From JACSRF01 sp963695505 (GTDB lineage: Bacteria > Chloroflexota > Anaerolineae > Promineifilales > Promineifilaceae), in NCBI GenBank assembly GCA_963695505.1, contig CAVOGX010000021.1:248001-312000 (forward strand): a DNA stretch of 64,000 nucleotides. The letters run 5' to 3'. Both the position numbers and the translations under genes were made by a program. Every line of letters begins with the position of its first letter. The first letter of the stretch is position 1. A model generated the notes under the pieces. The model was not told the origin of the DNA and made no database searches. It saw only the letters and a list, made by a program, of their open reading frames with translations. Shown piece after piece: positions 51,202 to 58,881 of this stretch.

Positions 51202-53906
51202 ATGAAATTACCGACAACCAGCAATGAAATTCGCACAGCATTTTTGCAATTTTTCCAGGAGCAGGGGCACGAAATCGTGGCCAGCGCGCCGCTCCCGCAG
51301 CAGGATAATCCCACCCTGCTTTTTACCAATGCCGGAATGAATCAGTTTGTAGAGGTTTTTTTGGGAAAAGAAAAGCGCAGCTATGACCGTGCTACCACCT
51401 CGCAAAAGTGTATGCGCGTGCAGGGCAAACATAATGACCTGGAAAACGTTGGCCCTTCACCACGCCACCATACCTTTTTCGAGATGCTGGGCAACTTTTC
51501 CTTTGGCGACTACTTCAAAAAGGAAGCCATCCGCTACGCTTATGACTTCATGACTGAGACGTGTGCCATTCCGCCGGAAAAGCTCTACTTTACTGTACAC
51601 ACCAGTGACGACAAAGCCTATGGTTATTGGGTCGACGACGTGGGTGTTCCATCCGACCACGTGCTGCGCATGGGCGACAAGACCAATTTCTGGATGATGG
51701 GCGATACAGGCCCCTGCGGCCCCACCAGCGAGCTGCATTACGATTGGGGGCCAGAAGCCTGCACCTGCGGCCAGCCCGATTGCTCTGTGCTGCTGGACAA
51801 CGACTGCGGTCGTTGGCTGGAAGTGTGGAACCTGGTGTTTATGCAGTTTGACCAGGCTGCCGATGGCACGCGTACGCCATTGCCAAAGCCAGGCGTGGAT
51901 ACCGGAATGGGGCTGGAGCGCATTACCAGCGTCGTGCAGCAAACCCAGGCAAATTATGACAATGACCTTTTTTCCCCGGTGATGGACATGGTGCAGGAGC
52001 TTTTAGGCGACCAGGACAACGACCGTGCGGAGAAGTACGTGGGGTACCGGGTGATTGCCGACCATGGCCGGGCGGCCACCTTCATGATTGCCGACGGGGT
52101 GCGGCCCGGCAGCACCGGCGCAGGATACGTGCTGCGCATGATTATCCGCCGGGCGGCACGCTTTGGGCGCAAAATTGGTTTTGAACGGCCGTTTCTGGCC
52201 CACGTTGCCGGCGTCTACATTGACCAGATGGGCGAGGCTTATCCGGAACTGAGACAGAGGCGGGAGCACATTTTGCGCACCCTGACCCAAGAAGAGGAAA
52301 AGTTTGCCCGCACCGTTGACGGTGGATTAGCCCAACTTGACAAAATCATAGCCGACCTGCGGGAAAGCGGCGGCACAGAGATCGCCGGGGACGTGGCTTT
52401 TAATCTCTACGCCACCTATGGTTTACCGCTGGAAATTACCCGCGACGTGGTGAAGGAGCTGGGCTTTTCCGTGGACGAGCCGGGCTTTGTGCGCGCCCGT
52501 GACGCTCATGCTGAGGCCAGCGGCGCCGGCCGTTTTGGCCAGTATGAAACTGGAGCCAACGTGTATGCCGATGCTCTGCATGCATTGCTAGAAACGGGGC
52601 AGTTGGCTGATGGCGTAGAGTATGACCCGTACATGGGCGCCGAGACAGGCTCGGAAATTGTGGCTTTATTTCGCGACGGGCAGCGCGTAAAAGCTTTGCA
52701 GGCTGGCGAAAAGGGTGAGGTGGTTACGGCCGTTACGCCCTTTTACGTAGAGGCGGGGGGCGAGGTCAGCGATACTGGCCAAATCCTTTGCGACCACGGT
52801 AAATTTCGTGTAGATGGAATGCATAAACCCCTCCAAGGCTTGATGGTGCATGCAGGCCAGGTGGAAGAGGGGTTGCTAGAAGAGGGGCGCACTGTGCGAT
52901 TGCGGGTTGATGACGGGCGGCGCTGGGATATTCGCCGTAACCATACCGCCACCCACATTTTGCATAAAGAATTGCGCGCCCACCTGGGCAGCCACGTGCA
53001 GCAGGCTGGCTCATTGGTGGCGCCCGACCGGCTGCGCTTTGACTTCACCCACGATCAGAGCGTTAGCAAAAATCTCCTGGCCGAAATTGAGGAACACATC
53101 AATAAAGTTATTTTGGCCAATCGCCTTGTCACCGTGACGTACATGGGACAAAAAGAGGCGGTTGAGGCTGGGGCGATGGCCCTCTTTGGCGAGAAGTATG
53201 GCGACATCGTGCGCACCATCAAAATTGGCGACCCGAACCAGCCCTTACAGCTTTGAGCTGTGTGGCGGGCTGCACGTCAACGAAACGGCCGAAATCGGCT
53301 CTTTCCGCTTTGTTAGCGAAGGGGCGGTGGCGGCGGGGGTGCGCCGCGTGGAGGCGGTAACCGGGCGCGGCGCAGCGGAGCTACGTAGCCCAGAGGCTGG
53401 ACACTCTGGAGCGGGTTGCGAGCAAGCTCAACGCACCCATTGGCGAACTGGAAGCCAGATTGGAGACGCTGCTGGCCGAACACCGCACATTGCAAAAAGA
53501 GCTGGAAAAGGTGCAGCGGCAGGCGGCTAAGGGGCAGTTTGATAATTTGCTGGCCCAGGTGCGGCAGGTGCAGGGCGCCAACGTGCTGGCCGCCCGGGTT
53601 GACGTGCCCAATGCCGACGCTTTGCGCGAGATGGCCGACTGGTTTCGCGATAAGGTGGGGTCGGGTACGGCCGTTTTCGGCACGGTCGTCAACGATAAGC
53701 CCCTCATCGTCGCTACTGTTACCGATGACTTGATTCAGCGCGGCGTGAAAGCGGGCGACCTGGTGCGCGAGGTGGCCAAACTGGTGGGCGGCGGCGGCGG
53801 CGGGAGGCCCAACATGGCTCAGGCTGGCGGTCGCGATGCCGCCAAATTATCTGAGGCGCTGGACGCTGTTGTGGGCCTGGTAGAAAAAGCACTCAGCGTG
53901 ACATGA
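51202..53906 (+). CDS. alaS: Alanyl-tRNA synthetase, two frameshifts
   Basis: The enzyme (about 900 residues) charges tRNA-Ala. The catalytic domain has motif 1-3 regions (NPTLLFTNAGMNQFVEVFLG, the HHTFFEMLGNFSFGDY block). The editing domain holds HTATHIL and, after a shift near 53250 (an extra T in CCCTTACAG), CGGLHVNETAEIG, together the zinc site. A second shift near 53385 leads to the helical linker and the DHHA1 domain with GGGGGGRPNMAQAGG at the end. ATG 51202 is 371 bases after the kinase gene, behind the attenuator. Confidence 0.93.
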
Positions 53907-55462
53907 ACACCCGCGTCATTCACCTCGACAGCGACGACGACATCATCTCCATTTGCGACCGCCTGAACTGGGAAAAGGCCCAGCGCGTTTTGCTGGTGCT
54001 GCCGTCTGATGGTGGTGTGCTGCAGGAAGGGCTGGATTTAACGCGACTACGCCGCCACGCTGATCGGATGCGCCTGGAAATTGGCCTCATCACGCCTGAT
54101 GTGGACATTCGCCGACAGGCAACGGCGCTGGGTATTCCCACGTTTCTGACGGCAGACGCTGCCAGCCACAGCCGCCGAGGGTGGTGGCGCGGGCGGCGGC
54201 GGCGCGAGCGCATTGGCCTGCCGACCGTGGGCGGCTCCGGTGTGGACCAGATGCGCCCCCAACCGCTGGATGAGGGCGACCGTCGCGAGATGCAGCGGCG
54301 ATTAGCCAGACCCGTTTCCTGGCAGCGCTGGCTGCTACGGTATGCAGCGATACTGCTATTCTTCTTCACGCTGGCTGTTTTGGTGGTAGCCTTTTTGTAT
54401 GCTGTCCCGACAGCCAGGTTGACCCTGCGCCCTGCGGTAGAAACCGTGCAGGCGACGCGCATTGTGTTGGCCGACCCAGAGTTGTCTGAGGTTGATTACA
54501 GTCGAGGGGCGGTTCCGGCGCGGCTGCTGACGGTGGAAAATGCGTGGCAAGCGACGTCTTCGGCGACGGGGGCAACGGCCGTTCCTAATGCCGCAGCACG
54601 GGGAAAGGTGCTGTTTGTCAATTTGCGTGACAATGAGGTGCGCATTCCTGCGGGCACGCGGGTAAGCACTTCGGATGGGAGCAACGTGGTATTCCAGACA
54701 ATTCAAGATGCAGTTGCAGCGGGTGTAGAGGGCAGCACGGCTGAAGTGGACGTCATAGCCATCGAGCCGGGCCCGCAGGGGAATGTAGCGGCCAATTTGG
54801 TGAACCGCATTGAGGGTACGCTAGCCACACAGTTGGAGGTGCGCAATCTGGAGCCGATGGATGGCGGGGCTGTGCGGGAAGCTACGGCCGTTTCTGAGGC
54901 AGACCAAACCCGGCTGCGCGCTCAGGTTTTGCAGTTTTTGCAGGCATTAGCCATTTCGGAGATGGAAGCCCAAATTACGACCCAGGAGTTTTTGGCGCGT
55001 CCCTCCTTGCAGGTGGTGGACATTGCCAGTGAAACCTATTCCCACTTTCCCGGCGAGCAGACCAATGAGCTGACCTTGGAGATGCGGGCGGTGCTGCGGG
55101 GCACGGCCGTTAACACCAGCGATGCCATCGGCTTGTTGTATGAAACTCTAGCGGCAGATTTACCTGAGGGACAAACGCTGGTGCCAGACAGCATTTCTCT
55201 GTCTGTGGGCGACGTTGTGGGCGTTGACGAAGCGGGGCGCGTGACCTTTGAGATGATTGCCACCGGCACCGTGGCGGCAGATTTGCAGCTTGAGAGGGCG
55301 TTAACGGCCGTTGCCGGGCAAGCCCCTGAACCGGCTCTGGCCTACTTATACGAGCAGCTCCCTCTGCGCGATGTACCGACCATAGACATCTGGCCGACGT
55401 GGTTTAGGCGCGTGCCTTATCTGACAAGCCGCATTCAGGTTGATGTTCGGCGCGGTGATTGA
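53903..55462 (+). CDS. Baseplate J-like membrane protein
   Basis: The 519-residue protein has a Rossmann-like N-terminal part (ISICDRLNWEKAQRVLLVLP to about residue 90), a basic patch, and a single membrane helix (AAILLFFFTLAVLVVAFLYA, near residues 148-170). The extracytoplasmic part resembles phage baseplate J/gp47 (VRIPAGTRVSTSDGSNVVF, AIEPGPQGNVAANLVNRI). No phage genes surround it. Its ATG overlaps the alaS stop (ATGA). Similar single-copy proteins accompany alaS-ruvX in Chloroflexota as far as I recall; the role is unknown. Confidence 0.75.
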   Translation: MNTRVIHLDSDDDIISICDRLNWEKAQRVLLVLPSDGGVLQEGLDLTRLRRHADRMRLEIGLITPDVDIRRQATALGIPTFLTADAASHSRRGWWRGRRRRERIGLPTVGGSGVDQMRPQPLDEGDRREMQRRLARPVSWQRWLLRYAAILLFFFTLAVLVVAFLYAVPTARLTLRPAVETVQATRIVLADPELSEVDYSRGAVPARLLTVENAWQATSSATGATAVPNAAARGKVLFVNLRDNEVRIPAGTRVSTSDGSNVVFQTIQDAVAAGVEGSTAEVDVIAIEPGPQGNVAANLVNRIEGTLATQLEVRNLEPMDGGAVREATAVSEADQTRLRAQVLQFLQALAISEMEAQITTQEFLARPSLQVVDIASETYSHFPGEQTNELTLEMRAVLRGTAVNTSDAIGLLYETLAADLPEGQTLVPDSISLSVGDVVGVDEAGRVTFEMIATGTVAADLQLERALTAVAGQAPEPALAYLYEQLPLRDVPTIDIWPTWFRRVPYLTSRIQVDVRRGD

Positions 55463-55549
55463 TGTATTTTGCCCCGCCGGCGGTAGTGAAAGCGTAGGGA
55501 AAGGGTACAGGCAGAAACGGCCGTTTTGTGCCATCCTATCTGGCAAGTG

Positions 55550-55987
55550 ATGATGAGTGATTTGACGGTGAAAGGGCGAGTGCTGGCTTTAGATTTGGGC
55601 GAAAAGCGCATTGGCGTGGCGGTAAGCGATCCCACCCGGACAATTGCCAGCTCCCTGACCGTGTTTAAGCGTAAGTCCCGCAAGGAAGATTACGCCAAAA
55701 TTGAGCGGTTTATTGCTGAACAACAGGCCAATTTGCTGGTGGTTGGGCTGCCCGTACCGTTAAGCGGTGTAGAAGGGGAAAAAGCGGCCTGGGTGCGCAG
55801 CTACACAACCGAATTGCAGCAGCACATTGCTATTCCCATTGAACTTTGGGACGAGGCTATGACCACCGCACAGGCTTATGACTCCATGCGCCAGCGCGGT
55901 AAGCGGGCCAAACAGGCCAAGGCGCGCATCGACGCAGTAGCCGCGGCATTTATATTGCAATCTTACCTGGACGGATTGAGAGAGTAA
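55550..55987 (+). CDS. ruvX: Holliday junction resolvase-like RuvX/YqgF
   Basis: The 145-residue RNase H-fold protein has VLALDLGEKRIGVAVSDP (catalytic aspartate), VVGLPVPLSG, the ELWDEAMTTAQA glutamate and the final RIDAVAAAFILQSYLDG aspartate. It acts in pre-16S rRNA 5'-end maturation and/or junction resolution. The alaS-ruvX-mltG order is widely conserved. ATG 55550 or 55553 is used. Confidence 0.93.
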   Translation: MMSDLTVKGRVLALDLGEKRIGVAVSDPTRTIASSLTVFKRKSRKEDYAKIERFIAEQQANLLVVGLPVPLSGVEGEKAAWVRSYTTELQQHIAIPIELWDEAMTTAQAYDSMRQRGKRAKQAKARIDAVAAAFILQSYLDGLRE

Positions 55988-55998
55988 CCGTAAGGAGG

Positions 55999-57210
55999 TT
56001 GGCGATCCAAAACCCTAAACTCGAATCTCGTCAACGCAAAGATCCCTACGCGGACCGCTCTGGTTTGGGGCGGTGGCTGTGGCGGCTGGCTTTTTTCTTC
56101 ATGGTGCTGGCCAGTTGTGCTGTGGCGACTTTTGTGCTGTTGGACCGTTACCAACAAGTGCAGGGAACGGCCGTTAACCCCAATCTCAATCCCCTAGAAC
56201 GTCTCTACCTGGAAAATTACCTCACCACTCATGAACCACAGCTTTCCCAACCTGCGGGCAGCGTGACCACGCCTGTGCGCTTTACCATTACGCTGGGAGA
56301 ATCGGCCGAGGCCATTGCCGCGAACCTGGTGGAGCTTGGCGCGCTGGATGACAGGCAGCTCTTCGTAAACTATTTACGCTACTATGGGCTGGATTCGCAG
56401 CTAGAGGCCGGAGAGTTCACCCTGAGCCCCCAGCTAACTGTACCCCAACTGGCCCAAACGCTGACGGCAGCTTATGCGCAAGACGTGGAACTACGCTTCT
56501 TGGAGGGATGGCGCAGCGAAGAAATGGCTCGTTATCTGGCGAAGACCACCCCGGCGAATATTGACGCTGCTGCTTTTACGGCCATAGTGGAAAAGCAGAC
56601 TGCTTTTGACCTGACTGCTTACGATTTTCTCGTTTCCCTACCTGTGGACACTTCCTTGGAGGGGTATCTATTTCCAGACACCTACCGCGTGCCGGTGGAT
56701 GCCGATGCCGTCTACCTGGTAGATGCCATGCTGCGCAACTTTGGGCAGCGGGTGGACCCCACCATGCGCCAGCAGTTTGGCGCGCAAGGACTGACGATGC
56801 ACCAGGCGGTGACGTTGGCCTCTATTGTTGAACGAGAAGCAGTGGTGGCGGAGGAACGGCCGTTAATCGCGGGCGTCTTCTATAACAGGCTGGCGCAGGA
56901 GATGCGCCTGGAGACCGACCCCACCGTGCAGTATGCTTTGGGTTATCAGGCTGACGCTGATAGCTGGTGGAAATCACCCCTCACCTTGACCGATTTGCAG
57001 GTGGAGTCCCCTTACAACACCTATCAGGTGGTCGGTTTGCCGCCCGGACCCATTGCTAACCCCGGTCTTTCCTCGCTGCAGGCTGTGGCCAACCCCCAGG
57101 GCAGCAATTATATTTTTTTTGTGGTGGATTGTACGGCCGTTACGCACGGCGTCCATGCCTTCAGCGTTACTTTTGAGGAGCATTTGGCCAATGTGCAACG
57201 CTGCCGCTAA
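55999..57210 (+). CDS. mltG: Endolytic murein transglycosylase MltG
   Basis: The enzyme (about 400 residues) cuts nascent glycan strands and sets their length. One N-terminal membrane helix (LWRLAFFFMVLASCAVATFVLL) precedes the LysM-like and YceG domains, with SIVEREAVVAEERPLIAGVFYNRL (catalytic glutamate), METDPTVQYALG-type LETDPTVQYALG and YNTYQVVGLPPGPIANPG. The start is odd: AAGGAGG (55992-55998) touches TTG 55999, whereas the optimal distance points to an ATC at 56005. Confidence 0.92.
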   Translation: MAIQNPKLESRQRKDPYADRSGLGRWLWRLAFFFMVLASCAVATFVLLDRYQQVQGTAVNPNLNPLERLYLENYLTTHEPQLSQPAGSVTTPVRFTITLGESAEAIAANLVELGALDDRQLFVNYLRYYGLDSQLEAGEFTLSPQLTVPQLAQTLTAAYAQDVELRFLEGWRSEEMARYLAKTTPANIDAAAFTAIVEKQTAFDLTAYDFLVSLPVDTSLEGYLFPDTYRVPVDADAVYLVDAMLRNFGQRVDPTMRQQFGAQGLTMHQAVTLASIVEREAVVAEERPLIAGVFYNRLAQEMRLETDPTVQYALGYQADADSWWKSPLTLTDLQVESPYNTYQVVGLPPGPIANPGLSSLQAVANPQGSNYIFFVVDCTAVTHGVHAFSVTFEEHLANVQRCR

Positions 57211-57874
57211 AAAGCAGGGGGGCAAAAGAGCGGTGGAGCAAGGGAGAACAAACCTACTCCCTTGCTCCCTTGCTCCCCTGCTCCTCGGCCTGCTCTTCCT
57301 AGTCGGCTGTGCCAGCGTTAACCCGGTGGTGAAAGTTGGGCTGGTGGGGCCGTTTGAAGGAGCTGATCGGGCAATTGGCTATGACGTGATATACAGTGCG
57401 CGGCTGGCGATACGGGAGATTAATGCTTCTGGTGGAATTGGCGGTTACCGGGTGGCGCTGGTAGCCTTAGATGACAGCGGTGATCCGCAGTTGGCGCAAG
57501 AGGTAGCGGCTTCCCTGGTCATTGATCCCGCCGTGGTGGTGGTGCTGGGGCACTGGACGCCAGAAACAACGGCCGTTTCAACACCCATATATGCTGCTGC
57601 TGGCCTGCCTTTCATTTCTGCTGGTGAACCTCCCCTGGGGCAGTATCCCTCAGACCAGCTCCCCGCCACCTTCCGTGCTGCTTATCAGGAAGTGACGCCG
57701 TTCGAAGAAACGGCCGGTCCCTATGCAGGTTCTGCTTATGATGCGTTTCAACTGCTGTGGCAGGCATTTAGCGCCGCTGCCGAGGAAGGGGAGTTAAGCA
57801 GAACGGCCGTTTCCAATGCATTGCTTGGCCGTAATTATGAAGGCATGACCGGGATTATCCATATCGGACCGTGA
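57191..57874 (+). CDS. Short ABC-type substrate-binding lipoprotein (Leu/Ile/Val family)
   Basis: The 227-residue protein has a lipoprotein signal (LLLGLLFLVGC) and the first lobe of periplasmic-binding-protein type 1 folds: KVGLVGPFEGADRAIGYDVI, ARLAIREINASGGIGGYRV and VLGHWTPETTAVSTPIY. The central lobe found in normal 350-400 residue relatives is missing; the sequence jumps to PPLGQYPSDQLPATFRAAYQE and the final YDAFQLLWQAF helix. No permease is adjacent. It could be an internally deleted or specialised sensor. The start overlaps mltG. The signal-peptide codons contain a 12-base inverted repeat. Confidence 0.7.
   Translation: MCNAAAKKQGGKRAVEQGRTNLLPCSLAPLLLGLLFLVGCASVNPVVKVGLVGPFEGADRAIGYDVIYSARLAIREINASGGIGGYRVALVALDDSGDPQLAQEVAASLVIDPAVVVVLGHWTPETTAVSTPIYAAAGLPFISAGEPPLGQYPSDQLPATFRAAYQEVTPFEETAGPYAGSAYDAFQLLWQAFSAAAEEGELSRTAVSNALLGRNYEGMTGIIHIGP
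57236..57272. repeat. Inverted repeat inside the lipoprotein signal region
   Basis: GGAGCAAGGGAG and CTCCCTTGCTCC are perfect 12-base arms separated by about 11 bases. Extra direct copies of TTGCTCCC follow to about 57285. The encoded residues (VEQGRTNLLPCSLAPLLLG) link start codon and signal core, so the repeat seems to have been inserted in frame. Confidence 0.55.
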
Positions 57875-57990
57875 CACCCAACAACCACAGAGGGTTCGCC
57901 GAAATGGAGAAGTAAGCAGTAATTTTTCTAACAATACAGGTTTCCTGGTTTAAGAACCCTTATACATGACAGGCGAAGGAAGTGAAAACA

Positions 57991-58881
57991 ATGATTCGAC
58001 GCATCCTGGGCTTCATCTTTTTACTCATCGGTATTGCTGGCATTGTTCTGGGCGTTTCCGGCAACCGCCTGGGGCGTCAGGTGTTGGACAATTTAGCAAC
58101 GGCCGTTTCTGATGCCTTGCTGCTTACATCCCAGTCTCTGGACACGGTACAGCAAACGCTGCTGTTGACCAAAGACACCATCAGCGTTGCCGGCAGCAGC
58201 CTGGATACGGTAGAAATGGCTGCAAACAATCTGGGTGACGCGATTGTTGAGGCACAGCCAGTATTAGATGAAATCGCGCAAATTGCCAGCGATGACCTGC
58301 CCAACAGCCTGGAAGCCATACGGGAGACGATACCCAATGTAGCCCAGGCCGCCGGCGTCATTGATGACACTCTGGTAACCCTCAGCCGTATCGGTTTCGA
58401 GGAAACGATCCCCATTATCAATTACACCATTTCCTGGAATCTGGGCGTTGACTATTCTCCCACCTTACCCTTGGACTTGGCTGTCCTGGAAATAGGCGAA
58501 AGCCTGGAGCCACTCCCTGGTCGTTTGCGGGTATTGGAGGAGCAGCTTCTGGTGACCAGCGACAACGTCGCATCCATTAGTGATGATGTCTACCTCATTG
58601 CCGATGATTTGGCCGAGGTGAATGACCAAATTGCAGCCTTAAGCCCCCTGGTAGATGAGTATCTTGTAACGGTGACAACCATTAACGACACAACCCGCCA
58701 GACCCGCGCAAGCATAAACGAGCAATTAGAGAGCCTCAAAAATGGCGTTACCTTCACTATGATTTGGTTGGTGCTCTTTCAGATTGTGCCCCTTTACCTG
58801 GGCTATGAATTGGTAACTGGCAACAGTGTTGTACGGGAAACGGCCGTTTCCATGCTGCCAGAAGCCGAAAAGGATGCGTGA
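57991..58881 (+). CDS. Two-helix membrane protein with long coiled-coil, unknown function
   Basis: The 296-residue protein has an N-terminal helix (ILGFIFLLIGIAGIVLGVSG), a central region of heptad-like, serine/aspartate-rich repeats (SLDTVQQTLLLTKDTISVAG, SSLDTVEMAANNLGD, ASISDDVYLIADDLAEVNDQ) and a C-terminal helix (FTMIWLVLFQIVPLYLGYEL). It resembles methyl-accepting-type or tether proteins in composition only. ATG 57991 is chosen since AAGGAAG is 8 bases upstream; GTG 57982 is too close. The last codons overlap the lytic transglycosylase gene, so they are coupled. Confidence 0.7.
   Translation: MIRRILGFIFLLIGIAGIVLGVSGNRLGRQVLDNLATAVSDALLLTSQSLDTVQQTLLLTKDTISVAGSSLDTVEMAANNLGDAIVEAQPVLDEIAQIASDDLPNSLEAIRETIPNVAQAAGVIDDTLVTLSRIGFEETIPIINYTISWNLGVDYSPTLPLDLAVLEIGESLEPLPGRLRVLEEQLLVTSDNVASISDDVYLIADDLAEVNDQIAALSPLVDEYLVTVTTINDTTRQTRASINEQLESLKNGVTFTMIWLVLFQIVPLYLGYELVTGNSVVRETAVSMLPEAEKDA

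Noticed and set aside
53903..55462. Prophage remnant because of the baseplate J-like domain
   Set aside because: It is a single gene with a membrane helix in a conserved housekeeping order and no other phage gene is near.
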